Below, in pieces: positions 1-7,863 of a DNA stretch of 64,000 nt; the first letter of the stretch is position 1; each line of letters begins with the position of its first letter. Below the pieces are notes generated by a model. It had not been told where the DNA came from and searched no databases. It saw nothing but the letters and a program-made list of their open reading frames with translations. This stretch comes from Pseudomonas sp. MH9.2 (lineage in GTDB: Bacteria; Pseudomonadota; Gammaproteobacteria; Pseudomonadales; Pseudomonadaceae). A program made the translations under genes and the position numbers. Location of the stretch: NCBI RefSeq assembly GCF_034353875.1, contig NZ_CP133784.1, positions 2,694,501 to 2,758,500 of the forward strand, read 5' to 3'.

Positions 1-490
1 AAAATTGCTCACAGGAAGGCTCATAGGGGTCATTCACCGCATCTTGAGCGCTTCTAATTGCATATCGCAGATTCATATCCCAGAGTTGAAGGTTAGAGAT
101 CTGCCAGTCCACCGCTAAAACGTCAGCAGCCTTCACCTCCAATTGATCAATCTTGTTAGCTCGAAGCTCCGTTCGGTCATACCCGCTGGAGTTCTCAATG
201 ACCGCCGGATTCACACGCCACTCGGGTGGCTGCTTGCCCATTACTGACAACCTTGTGCCACCTAATAGCTCAAACTCCCATGCCCCTGGATAGTTTTCAA
301 TAGCGCGCAAAAAAGCGTCGTCCAGCAATAACCGGACCTCTGACCAAATCGAATACCTGCGAGATGTCAGGCTATGGGAGGGAGTCAATTTTGCCGAAAA
401 CAAATCAAGCGCTTTAGTAAAATCCGGATCGCATTGATCAAACGCCTTGAGCTGCTGTAGGTGAATAGCAAAGTTTTCAGCGCGCTTCAT
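1..490 (-). CDS. Hypothetical protein, 3' end cut off by the window edge
   Basis: An open reading frame starts with ATG at 488-490 and stays open on the minus strand to base 1, giving at least 163 residues. The protein begins MKRAENFAIHLQQLKAF and is hydrophilic with several Trp residues. I do not recognise a family and see no signal peptide or membrane segment. It is divergent from the small DNA-binding gene at 581, and the 90-base gap between them contains an inverted repeat at 551-569 that could control both. Confidence 0.6.
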   Translation of the reverse strand, partial: MKRAENFAIHLQQLKAFDQCDPDFTKALDLFSAKLTPSHSLTSRRYSIWSEVRLLLDDAFLRAIENYPGAWEFELLGGTRLSVMGKQPPEWRVNPAVIENSSGYDRTELRANKIDQLEVKAADVLAVDWQISNLQLWDMNLRYAIRSAQDAVNDPYEPSCEQF

Positions 491-550
491 GTCAACCTAA
501 AACCTAATAAACATGCCTCCATCCTAAATGTATTCCTGCGTAACGTTCAA

Positions 551-569
551 CCTACATTCCGCATGTAGG
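551..569. promoter_or_regulatory. Inverted repeat, probable operator
   Basis: CCTACAT and ATGTAGG form perfect 7-base arms around TCCGC, 12 bases before the ATG at 581. The repeat lies between two divergent genes, one of which encodes a small helix-turn-helix-like protein, so autoregulation is plausible. Only the repeat is seen; its role is inferred. Confidence 0.45.
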
Positions 570-580
570 CGCAACTAACC

Positions 581-799
581 ATGACCACCGAAGAATTAAT
601 ATTGAGTAGCTATGGGGGCTCACCACTTCTGTCCCTAGGACAGGTTGCCGAAATACTCCATCGCAGCCCTGAAGGACTGCGCATAACGCTGTCCGGCGAT
701 AATGAAATAGCTCGAAAACTAAAGCCTGCACGAATTAAGATCGGGCGGCGCGTTTACTTTCGCGTTGGGTCTATCGCTCAATTTATCGATGAGGCCTGA
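581..799 (+). CDS. Small excisionase-like helix-turn-helix protein
   Basis: This 72-residue protein has the layout of HTH_17/excisionase-type DNA-binding proteins. A helix-turn-helix segment at residues 18-35 (LGQVAEILHRSPEGLRITL) is followed by a basic stretch and a GRRVYFRVGSIAQFI tail, which matches the family's usual end. Such proteins regulate plasmid or phage genes or assist recombination. It overlaps the start of the TrfA-like gene by 11 bases, so the two are probably translated together. It may regulate replication, or bind the repeat at 551-569. The family call is by pattern only. Confidence 0.6.
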   Translation: MTTEELILSSYGGSPLLSLGQVAEILHRSPEGLRITLSGDNEIARKLKPARIKIGRRVYFRVGSIAQFIDEA

Positions 800-1715
800 G
801 CTAGCCCCAATGCACCTGACTGAAAAAATTGCTCGTTTACAGAAGGCCTCATTAGAGCGCTATACACCAAAGGCAGTACCAGCTCATTCAGACGCAGCGA
901 CGCCTGCTTACCAGATACCTTTTTGGCCTGAGGCAACTCGCGGCGTACCAAACGCAGTGCTCCGATCCGCGTTATTTGCCGCAACTAAAAAAGGTACACG
1001 TCGCTACATTGACCGAGAACAGCTTCACGCTCAGGGAGACATCCGAATTCTCTATAGCGGTCCCTGGTTAGGGCAGTGCGATCTAGACGCTTGGGAAACA
1101 ATCGTGCACCTTGCTCGCTCAAGCACCAATAGCTTCGAGATACGAACAACCAGTTACCATTTATTAAAACTGCAAAGCAAAGCCGACGCAGGTACAAACC
1201 GCAAAACGTTACATAACTGTATTGTCCGATTGAAGGCCACAGCAGTAGAGGTCAAGCATGGAAACTACTCCTATGTGGGCAGCCTGATCGATGAAGCGTT
1301 CCGAGATGAGGACACCAATCAATACGTCATACGCTTGAACCCGAGACTATGCAGCCTATTCGTGCAAGGCTCTTTCACACGAGTAGATTGGAATGTTCGA
1401 CGCTCTCTTGCTGGCAAACCGCTGGCGCAATGGCTACATGGTTATTTTTCCAGCCATGCGAAGCCATTCCCTGTTCGTATCGAAACACTACTGCGTTTAG
1501 CAGGTAGCAGTGATGAATCAGCAAGCAGCGGCGAACAAAACGTGCGCAGGGCGCTGGATGCGCTTGCCCAAGCCAGCAATGAGAATGCTCAGCCCCTCAG
1601 CTACACAATCCACAACAAAACGGTGCATGTCGTACGACAACCATCCAAGACACAACGTAAACACCTAGAGAATCGCTCGTCACACCAGCCGAAAGGTCCA
1701 CAAGGGATACCGTAG
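789..1715 (+). CDS. trfA-like: TrfA-like plasmid replication initiator
   Basis: This is a roughly 308-residue initiator related to TrfA of IncP plasmids, which binds iterons at oriV, melts the origin and recruits host DnaB. The N-terminal motif YQIPFWPEATRGVPNAVLRS corresponds to the TrfA segment around its conserved 'PNxxxRSALF' core, and winged-helix-like regions follow (LRLAGSSDES near residues 235-245). I chose ATG 789; TTG 765 and ATG 810 are alternatives. The stop codon lies inside the first of five 22-base iterons, which is the usual arrangement of an iteron initiator next to its origin. Its presence in a tRNA-integrated island suggests either an integrated plasmid or an ICE that replicates after excision. 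Confidence 0.85.
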   Translation: MRPELAPMHLTEKIARLQKASLERYTPKAVPAHSDAATPAYQIPFWPEATRGVPNAVLRSALFAATKKGTRRYIDREQLHAQGDIRILYSGPWLGQCDLDAWETIVHLARSSTNSFEIRTTSYHLLKLQSKADAGTNRKTLHNCIVRLKATAVEVKHGNYSYVGSLIDEAFRDEDTNQYVIRLNPRLCSLFVQGSFTRVDWNVRRSLAGKPLAQWLHGYFSSHAKPFPVRIETLLRLAGSSDESASSGEQNVRRALDALAQASNENAQPLSYTIHNKTVHVVRQPSKTQRKHLENRSSHQPKGPQGIP

Positions 1716-1818
1716 CAGTGGCTAGAAAACACCGAAGTACTGGCTAGAGCACACCGAAGCGGTGACTACTAAAGACCGAAGCACTGACTAGAAAACCCCG
1801 AAGCGGTGGCTACTATGC
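1709..1818 (+). repeat. Five tandem 22-base iterons (oriV-like)
   Basis: Five direct repeats of exactly 22 bases begin at 1709, 1731, 1753, 1775 and 1797. The shared core is ACCGAAGCRSTGRCTA, with one or two changes per copy (first copy ACCGTAG, last copy CCCGAAG), and the last six bases vary. A spacing of about two helical turns puts all copies on the same face of the DNA, as in known iteron origins. The first copy overlaps the end of the TrfA-like gene. They are probably its binding sites. Confidence 0.85.
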
Positions 1819-2080
1819 TCACAATCAAAACACCCGTACAGCCCTTGGCGTTAGAGGCTTCGAGCATGGGGGGGAGAAGCAGACTAATCCTTTCTAATCT
1901 ATTTCTAATCAAGCAGCGGGCCTACCTTGATCCTCTTAGCTTACGATAAGGCACCCAGAGAGCACCCGGGCACGCCCACCAGTCTGCATGCAATGCTGCG
2001 CCACCATGAAAAAACGACCTTCGTCTATTTGAGTTTTTTAAATCTGCGAAAATAATTCCAAAAAAGTCCTTAAACACATA
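1819..2080. other. Non-coding stretch, candidate remainder of the replication origin
   Basis: No gene is visible. A G-rich run (GGGGGGAG near 1870) is followed by three CTAATC-type repeats (about 1893-1920), a GC-rich stretch, and an AT-rich tract near 2010-2070 with TTTTTTAAAT. Iterons next to G-rich and AT-rich elements are the usual composition of an oriV, so this is probably the melting region. No DnaA box with a perfect match was found here. Confidence 0.5.
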
Positions 2081-2521
2081 TCAGGAGCGCAGATCCCTAT
2101 CCCTGTTTACCTTTGCAATTTTTGCCAAAGCATCAAGATCTGGAGTACTTCGCATAATCGCTTCCAACTCTCGCACGGGGTCTCGTATTGGACTTCCCGA
2201 CATATCCTTTTCTGACGAAGGATCTAGAAGTTTGGCTCCCATATCTTTCAGTGAAGGCATATTGACTGCTCGCTCCTCACGCAGACCAGGTCGCTCTTTA
2301 TTTCGCTCACGAGCTTTTTCTCGCCTTATTCGAAACAGCGTATTACGAAAAAAACCCGGGGTCATTTCTAATCCGCTCTCTCGCAGCACCTCAACAACAG
2401 CATACTGATAAACACCGGCAGCCAAAGCTGCCTCTACATCATCTATAACTGCGCGCATACGGCCAATTTTACTGCGGGCGCTACCCGAAGCCAGTTCATT
2501 TAACACCTTAGAAAGTGTCAT
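2081..2521 (-). CDS. Hypothetical plasmid-type protein, possibly TraK-like
   Basis: A 146-residue basic protein starts at ATG 2521, preceded by GGGGTGAG. Residues 12-30 (SKIGRMRAVIDDVEAALAA) and 45-65 (MTPGFFRNTLFRIRREKAR) resemble the layout of TraK/KfrA-type small DNA-binding proteins of conjugative plasmids: an N-terminal helix pair, then 'F..TL.R.R'. The resemblance is weak. The C-terminal half is polar and without motif. It faces away from the MobC-like gene at 2792, with 270 AT-rich bases between them that could hold an oriT. Confidence 0.4.
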   Translation of the reverse strand: MTLSKVLNELASGSARSKIGRMRAVIDDVEAALAAGVYQYAVVEVLRESGLEMTPGFFRNTLFRIRREKARERNKERPGLREERAVNMPSLKDMGAKLLDPSSEKDMSGSPIRDPVRELEAIMRSTPDLDALAKIAKVNRDRDLRS

Positions 2522-2791
2522 TTCTCTCACCCCACCGAAACTCAAACGACCATAAGAATAACAAATTGCTAACAATATAATTACAAATAGAGTATTTCTG
2601 CCAACATCTAACCACAATTTGCTAACGAAATGGTTTATTCACGCTACACATTTGATAAAAGACTGCTAACAAATTGCTTTAATTTCGCTGCCCACACCAA
2701 AAATAACGGGTTTCATAAAGTTTCTAGTGCAGGATAGGCATTCGCGCGTATTTTGTATTACACGATAGGGCAGACATTCTAGGAGGCCACT
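2522..2791. other. AT-rich divergent intergenic region
   Basis: The region holds the divergent promoters of the two flanking plasmid-type genes, and a clear ribosome binding site (AGGAGG, 2780-2785) for the GTG-started MobC-like gene. TTGCTAAC/TTGCTAACA-type motifs recur at about 2565, 2618 and 2665 (GCTAACAAATTGC), which may be protein-binding sites. An oriT next to mobC would be expected here, but I cannot identify a nick site. Confidence 0.3.
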
Positions 2792-3328
2792 GTGTCGAAC
2801 AAAACTGCAACGCTGATAACCAGAATTGGACAGTGCGATAAAAATCAATTTGAGCGCATAGCGAAAAGCCACAACCTGACACCCTCAGAACTTCTGAGAA
2901 GATTGGTATTGACCGAGATAGGAAAAAACGAAACCTTCAAAGCTGTCGGGCCTGAACCTCAAAAAATCGGCACAACACGCTTAACCATTAGACTGGCAGA
3001 GTTTCTAATGGACTCAGTGAAGCTACGTGCAGAGTCAAAAGGAATGGCCACTGGCAGGTGGGTTTCAGCATTGGTGCAATCGCATGTTAGTAACGCACCG
3101 GTAGTCACTGAGAAGGAGGTACTTGTACTGCGCGCAATAAGTCGCGAACTATCGGCTATCGGCAGAAACATCAACCAAATAGCCCGACACCTAAACTCCC
3201 CCCAAAACCACAATGGGCATATCGACTTGGGTGCACTATCAAAACTGCCAACAAGCATTGAAAACGCAAAGCAGAATATTCGTACAGTAATCAAAGCCAC
3301 GTGGCAGGGCTGGGGCGTCGTGGACTGA
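2792..3328 (+). CDS. mobC: MobC-like mobilisation protein
   Basis: This 178-residue protein starts at GTG 2792, seven bases after AGGAGG. Residues about 112-130 (LRAISRELSAIGRNINQIAR) are the hallmark of the bacterial mobilisation protein MobC family: an 'L..IGxNINQIA' helix that assists the relaxase in opening DNA at oriT. An N-terminal ribbon-helix-helix-like part (SELLRRLVL, RLTIRLAEFLMDSV) fits DNA binding. No relaxase follows; downstream are palindromes and an unrelated gene. The protein may act with a relaxase elsewhere on the element, or be a remnant of a lost mobilisation module. Confidence 0.75.
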   Translation: MSNKTATLITRIGQCDKNQFERIAKSHNLTPSELLRRLVLTEIGKNETFKAVGPEPQKIGTTRLTIRLAEFLMDSVKLRAESKGMATGRWVSALVQSHVSNAPVVTEKEVLVLRAISRELSAIGRNINQIARHLNSPQNHNGHIDLGALSKLPTSIENAKQNIRTVIKATWQGWGVVD

Positions 3329-3376
3329 CTCCACCACCTCTACTGGCCTTGATGCGAGGCATTCAGTCCATGCGTT

Positions 3377-3429
3377 TTTTCGCGTCCGCGAAAATTTCCA
3401 GACAGCACCGATTTTCGCGTCCGCGAAAA
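3377..3429. promoter_or_regulatory. Two copies of an 18-base palindrome upstream of the 3494 gene
   Basis: TTTTCGCGTCCGCGAAAA occurs at 3377-3394 and again at 3412-3429. Each has perfect 8-base arms around TC, and the copies are 35 bases apart centre to centre. A third copy in the other orientation is at 3973-3990. Such paired palindromes upstream of a gene are typical repressor sites. The binding protein is unknown. Confidence 0.6.
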
Positions 3430-3493
3430 ACTACAATCGGTTGGGGATCATCTTGCGGGTGCCCCCTACTCCGTTAGCCACTGAGGACACGTG

Positions 3494-3922
3494 ATGACAC
3501 AGAAAGAGAAAGACCACCTCTTTGCCCGGCTGCTACCCGAGTACCGAGACCTGTTTGCTGACATGGACGATCTGAATAGAACGCTCTGGTTTGCCGTCAA
3601 CGAAGAGAATGAGCTGATGTCATTCATAGTCGGATCATGTGAGACGGCTGATCAAGCGATAGAGCACTACAAGGTCAAGCTACTGGCAATCGCTGCCGCC
3701 TTGGAGTCACTACCCTGTGCTGCCGCTGAGCAACGCAACATTGCCGAGCTTCGCCACATGGCCACTCATGCGAATACCGCATGGACCTCCGGGAACGTTA
3801 TTCCCGAAGGGAAAGACTATCTCTCCGGCCTTGCGCGCATGGCCCCAGATGAGTTTTCACAACACATCGACGAGCTTTATAAGCAAACGCTGGAAGAGCT
3901 GCGCTCGGACGGTGTGATTTAA
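3494..3922 (+). CDS. Hypothetical protein flanked by palindromes
   Basis: This 142-residue acidic protein is not recognised. ATG 3494 is preferred over GTG 3491 because GAGGA lies six to eight bases before it. It is helical and rich in Ala, Glu and Leu, with no Cys cluster, membrane segment or signal peptide. Two copies of the TTTTCGCG palindrome lie in its 5' region and one behind its stop, so its expression is probably under tight control by an element-encoded regulator. Confidence 0.55.
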   Translation: MTQKEKDHLFARLLPEYRDLFADMDDLNRTLWFAVNEENELMSFIVGSCETADQAIEHYKVKLLAIAAALESLPCAAAEQRNIAELRHMATHANTAWTSGNVIPEGKDYLSGLARMAPDEFSQHIDELYKQTLEELRSDGVI

Positions 3923-3966
3923 GGTGAGTACGGCCGGCCTTGGCTAAGAATATGAGCACCGTGCAC

Positions 3967-3996
3967 CAGAGATTTTCGCGGACGCGAAAATCTCTG
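3967..3996. terminator. 30-base perfect inverted repeat containing the third TTTTCGCG palindrome
   Basis: Arms of 14 bases (CAGAGATTTTCGCG and its complement) flank GA. The repeat sits between convergent genes (ends at 3922 and 4004). The longer arms suggest a bidirectional terminator hairpin, yet the core is the same as the two sites at 3377 and 3412, so it could also be a protein site. No U-run follows. Confidence 0.45.
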
Positions 3997-4003
3997 CGCT
4001 GAG

Positions 4004-4969
4004 TCACGGGCCGATATACACCCCCGAAAGCCTGGCCCGGTCAAAGCTAAAAACGTGCGCATGCGGGCTTTCGCTGCAACGCCCTACCACCGGTAACCGA
4101 TGCTCGGGCTTCCCTGGCATCAGCAGCACTCGACCACTGCACAGTGGGCAGTCGCCGCTAAAACGGACAAAGCGTGTCCATTGCTGCTTCTCGCTATCCC
4201 GGTGCATCTCCAGCTCCGCAGAGTCTTCCCATAGCGAAAGCAACGCCGTGGGGGCCTTCACGATCCGATCATCTACCAAGCGCAACCAAGGGCTGTAGAA
4301 GCTTGTCCAGATTAGCCAAGCGCAAGCGCCAAAGAATGCTATACCCCCTATCTGGCGTAACGTCAGGGCTTGATCGATGCTCGACATGCTCCATAACCCA
4401 GTCAATAAACAGATCAATGAGAATGTGATTCCCAAAAGCACAATTGCCAGCAATGACGCGCCACGCCAGCTTCGGTTCTTCAGCTCACCGTTACGGAAGA
4501 TCCGACGCATAAGCCAAGATGGTTTGACCTCCCCTGCCTCAGTGCGCCTGTAACCAATACGGTTCCAGAGCGGAGCAGGCTCTGCCGCAAGAGCCTCAGG
4601 TAGCGGCACAACATCTAGCCAATAAGCACGTTCGATACCTTTGCCACCCTTACCCTCATTGGTACGGATAACCGGCATAATCTCCAGGCGGGCCTCTTTT
4701 AGACGCGCCAAAATTGCTGACTGCCGCGACTCCAGAAACCGCTCAAGCAAACTCGGCTGCAACCAAGTAGCCGGATTCATCGTCAGGCCCTTCAAATCGC
4801 CTTCAACGTGGAGCAGCAACGCAGTACGACCAAATACCTGCGACTCACTTCTGCCCTTCTCAAGGTCAGAGAGCTTGGCCTCTACCATGAACTTTAGAAT
4901 ACGGTGTGCCTTGGTATCGGCTGGCGAATCATTCAACTCTGCCTGTAAGCAACGCATCACTTCCTGCAC
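4004..4969 (-). CDS. Hypothetical membrane protein with C-terminal zinc-ribbon-like motif
   Basis: The protein has 321 residues. GTG 4969 has GGGAG in front; ATG 4957 is also possible. Residues 1-165 are soluble. Two hydrophobic segments follow at about 172-194 (SLLAIVLLGITFSLICLLTG) and 205-222 (IGGIAFFGACAWLIWTSF). The cytoplasmic tail contains CPLCSGRV and, about 25 residues later, C...HAH, which looks like a zinc ribbon. No known function is recognised; the layout suggests a membrane-anchored DNA- or protein-binding factor of mobile elements. It is transcribed alone, convergent with the gene before it. Confidence 0.6.
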   Translation of the reverse strand: MQEVMRCLQAELNDSPADTKAHRILKFMVEAKLSDLEKGRSESQVFGRTALLLHVEGDLKGLTMNPATWLQPSLLERFLESRQSAILARLKEARLEIMPVIRTNEGKGGKGIERAYWLDVVPLPEALAAEPAPLWNRIGYRRTEAGEVKPSWLMRRIFRNGELKNRSWRGASLLAIVLLGITFSLICLLTGLWSMSSIDQALTLRQIGGIAFFGACAWLIWTSFYSPWLRLVDDRIVKAPTALLSLWEDSAELEMHRDSEKQQWTRFVRFSGDCPLCSGRVLLMPGKPEHRLPVVGRCSESPHAHVFSFDRARLSGVYIGP

Positions 4970-5108
4970 AACATCTCCCTAAGCCCCAGAAACAGCGGGC
5001 TACAGCTATATCTATATTCCCACAAACCCTTTATGCGGGGTTGGGGGGAGGTTTAAACCTGCTCGAACTATGACTCTTAGACCCGTCTTCATAACAGAGT
5101 CTTGCCCC

Positions 5109-5987
5109 ATGACCATGTTCGTTGCACTTGACCAAAACGGCCGATTGATCACCATTGAAAACTCTCTGCGTGGGCTTGCCTGTAAATGCACCTGTGCTTG
5201 CTGCGACGAGCCCGTCATCGCCCGTAAAGGCCTAATCCGTGAACACCACTTCTCCCATCACTCAAACAAGGAAAGCTGCTTCATCCAGCGCGAAAGCCTA
5301 CTGCACTTGTACGCGAAGGAAGTCATTCGTGACCAACTCGGCTTGCAGCTCCCACCCATGCCTGGCGTTTACCCAGCCAGCGTAGACCCCACAAGCTGGT
5401 GGGACTTCGAAAAAGTAGATGAAGAAGTACCACAACTAGGGTTCCAGCCTGATCTGGTCGCGCACCTAAGGGATGGCAGCCAGCTATTCATCGAGGTCGC
5501 TGTAACCTCATTCATTAGCGAAGAAAAGCTGGAACGGATTAAAAAGGTTGGCATCAATACCGTGGAAATCGACCTCAGCGACCTGCTGTTCAGCAAGCTG
5601 CTCATTCCCTCCGAAGAGGTGAAAACACATATCCTAAAGCAGACACAGAGCAAAACCTGGGTCTACCCCGAGCAGCCAGAAATTCCAGCACAGCCCGCAA
5701 TAACATGGCTAATGATTCCCCCAAAGCTACCTGTAGCCGAGCCCGCTGCCAAATGCATCGAGAGTCGCTTTACCATCATGGGCATGTGGGTATCTGCCAG
5801 GATATTGCCAACGGGCTCAGTAGCCGTGCGCTCTTGGTCATTCAATCCACAGATAACAGAGCTGCTTAAGTCCTGGCGTAACGAGCTAGGCGGCGAGTAC
5901 AACCCCAAATACAAAAACTGGATTTACTTCCCCCCAGCTCGCGAGGAAGTAATGAGCCGTTTACAGCAACTGGATAAGCATCACTGA
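5109..5987 (+). CDS. CoiA-like competence/nuclease family protein
   Basis: This protein of about 292 residues starts at ATG 5109 (MTMFVALDQNGRLITIENSL). It matches the CoiA-like family: an N-terminal Cys pair (CKCTCACC, residues 22-29), then the 'ARKG..R.HHFSH' segment (about 34-48), then a PD-(D/E)XK-type core with PDLVAHLRDG and FIEVAVTSF (about 118-140), whose D and E residues would bind metal. The family is associated with DNA uptake or processing. In this element it may handle transferred DNA or act in defence. A C-terminal extension (residues 200-292) ends in YNPKYKNWIYFP. Confidence 0.7.
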   Translation: MTMFVALDQNGRLITIENSLRGLACKCTCACCDEPVIARKGLIREHHFSHHSNKESCFIQRESLLHLYAKEVIRDQLGLQLPPMPGVYPASVDPTSWWDFEKVDEEVPQLGFQPDLVAHLRDGSQLFIEVAVTSFISEEKLERIKKVGINTVEIDLSDLLFSKLLIPSEEVKTHILKQTQSKTWVYPEQPEIPAQPAITWLMIPPKLPVAEPAAKCIESRFTIMGMWVSARILPTGSVAVRSWSFNPQITELLKSWRNELGGEYNPKYKNWIYFPPAREEVMSRLQQLDKHH

Positions 5988-6153
5988 CCAGAGTCGCTTC
6001 GCGAACTGCACTCAACTGCGCAGAGTCGCGACGCCGTCGCCCTCGACCTGACCGCCTCAGTGCGCCGTGAGCAATCGAGAGCCGTTCGCTTCAAACAGGA
6101 CCGCTTGCCCGTGGTTTAATAACGCCTCATTTGACCATCTTCAAAATGTACCG

Positions 6154-6187
6154 TATACGTTACCTTAACATTTTAAAGTAACGTATA
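6154..6187. promoter_or_regulatory. Operator of the hipBA operon
   Basis: TATACGTTAC (6154-6163) and GTAACGTATA (6178-6187) are perfect 10-base arms with a 14-base spacer, ending six bases before the hipB start. HipB-type antitoxins bind such repeats as dimers and repress their own operon together with HipA. Confidence 0.7.
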
Positions 6188-6193
6188 TGAGAC

Positions 6194-6445
6194 ATGGACA
6201 TATCTACCCTCTCGCAACGACTTAGTCGACAGATACGTGAGAAACGCCTCAATCGTGGCCTTACTCAGGCTGCGCTTGCCGAGCTTGCGGGCCTGCCCCG
6301 GCAGAAGGTCATCGCTATCGAAAAGGGCAGCCTGTCAGTTGCAATGAATGCCTATGCGCGGGTGCTGATTGCACTGGACTGTGAACTGGCTGTTGTCCCT
6401 GCCGCCATGCCAACGCTCGATGAAATCGAGGACCTGTTCGAATGA
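6194..6445 (+). CDS. hipB: HipB-family antitoxin
   Basis: This 83-residue protein is an Xre/HipB helix-turn-helix protein. RLNRGLTQAALAELAGL and RQKVIAIEKG (residues 19-50) form the DNA-binding HTH, followed by a dimerisation tail. HipB neutralises the HipA kinase and represses the operon from the inverted repeat just upstream. The stop overlaps the hipA start by four bases (ATGA), so translation is coupled. The conserved order and size are normal. Confidence 0.85.
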   Translation: MDISTLSQRLSRQIREKRLNRGLTQAALAELAGLPRQKVIAIEKGSLSVAMNAYARVLIALDCELAVVPAAMPTLDEIEDLFE

Positions 6446-7644
6446 AGACTACTGCCTTGCAGGTCAGCACCCCGCAAGGGTCGAGCGGCAGCCTGCTGAG
6501 CGGCGCCGAAGACTACATTTTCCGCTATCACAACGAAGCCTCTCCTCAAGCAGCTATCAGCCTGCTAATGCCCGTTCGCCCTGATGAGTTCAGGCGGCGA
6601 GAGCTGCATCCGATCTTTCAAATGAACCTGCCCGAAGGCTACGTCCTAGAGCAGCTGCGCAACCGACTGGCGAAGACAGTCAACGTCGATCCTTTTCTGT
6701 TACTGGCACTATCGGGAAGCAGCGCACCGATTGGTCGAGTTTTCGTGCACTCTGAAGCAGTAGACAAGCTGCTTCAGGGCCGACAGACACCGAGCGGAGA
6801 GAAGCTGGAGGAAATCCTGCATTGGGACGGCACCGAGGATATTTTTGCCGACCTGGTCGATCGCTACATCCTGCGAGCGGGCATCTCTGGCGTGCAGCCA
6901 AAAGTACTGGTCCCTGAGCAATCCGAGGCGCAAGCACGAAAGGTCACGTCCAATACACCGGACCTGATCATCAAGAGCGGCCGTGAAGAGTTCCCTGGAC
7001 TCGCGATCAATGAATTTCTGTGCATGAGCATGGCCAAGGAGGCCGGCTTACCCGTGCCGAAGTTTTACCTGTCAGACAACATGAAGCTGTTCGTCATGCG
7101 CCGCTTTGACAGGGATAGCCAACTCAACGCCCTGGGCTTCGAAGATATGGCCGCCTTGATGGGGCTTTCGGCTCCGCAGAAATACAGCAAGAGCTACGCG
7201 GCCATCGCCAAAGCCATTCGGCTGTACTGCCCTCCCGAGCACGTACGAAGCTCCCTGCAGCAACTGTTCGACAGCGTCGCCCTGAGCTGCATCGTCGGCA
7301 ATGGCGACGCCCACCTTAAGAACTTTGGCCTGCTATATTCAGAACCAACCAAGCGCGATGCACAACTCGCCCCCGCCTACGACATCGTTAACACCACAGC
7401 CTACATTCCCGAAGACACGCTGGCCTTGGACCTTGCGGGCAACAAGTCGCTATTTGCCGCCCGCCTGGGCCTTCTGGAGTTCGCTCACAGCTGCGACATC
7501 GAACAACCCAAGGAGCGCATCCGCAGGCTGCTGGAAGCCGTGGAACGGGTGCTCGCTCGCCACCGAGAGCACTGCGAGCAAGCCCCGCACATTGTCCAAG
7601 CGATTCGCAGCAGCGCAGAACCCTACCTGTACGCATTCGGGTAA
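6442..7644 (+). CDS. hipA: HipA-family serine/threonine kinase toxin
   Basis: This 400-residue HipA protein belongs to a family whose members phosphorylate aminoacyl-tRNA synthetases (GltX in E. coli) and cause growth arrest or persistence. Visible motifs are the regulatory/ATP loop ISGVQPKV (about 156-163), the catalytic VGNGDAHLKNFG (about 288-299, Asp of the HxD-like site) and the metal-binding YDIVN (about 314-318). All key residues are present, so it is probably active. Unlike E. coli HipA (about 440 residues), the N-terminal subdomain is short. The operon stabilises mobile elements or acts in defence. Confidence 0.88.
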   Translation: MKTTALQVSTPQGSSGSLLSGAEDYIFRYHNEASPQAAISLLMPVRPDEFRRRELHPIFQMNLPEGYVLEQLRNRLAKTVNVDPFLLLALSGSSAPIGRVFVHSEAVDKLLQGRQTPSGEKLEEILHWDGTEDIFADLVDRYILRAGISGVQPKVLVPEQSEAQARKVTSNTPDLIIKSGREEFPGLAINEFLCMSMAKEAGLPVPKFYLSDNMKLFVMRRFDRDSQLNALGFEDMAALMGLSAPQKYSKSYAAIAKAIRLYCPPEHVRSSLQQLFDSVALSCIVGNGDAHLKNFGLLYSEPTKRDAQLAPAYDIVNTTAYIPEDTLALDLAGNKSLFAARLGLLEFAHSCDIEQPKERIRRLLEAVERVLARHREHCEQAPHIVQAIRSSAEPYLYAFG

Positions 7645-7863
7645 TCGTGCTGGTGGTTGTTAACCCATCGATGAACCGAATAGGTTCATAATTCGACTCA
7701 TCCGTTCAGCACCAAATAAAAGGAAACAGTGAAATAGACTTCACCCCCCATCGTCGTGCATGTCTGGGGCACGCTGGGCTTGTTTATCCCGCCGATGCTG
7801 CTGATGCAAACAAAACCCGGGGCAATTCATGGTAAGAGCGATATTCCATTAAACTTATTAGAT

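Noticed and set aside
5988..6120. Open frame behind the CoiA-like stop that could be read as a coding remnant
   Set aside because: It is in the same frame as the upstream gene and gives 43 residues (ending FKQDRLPVV) without start codon, ribosome site or known family; chance readthrough in GC-rich DNA cannot be excluded.
7740..7840. Fragment resembling the end of a membrane protein (HVWGTLGLFIPPMLLMQ)
   Set aside because: Too short, with no start codon and no clear family; noted only as possible decayed DNA.
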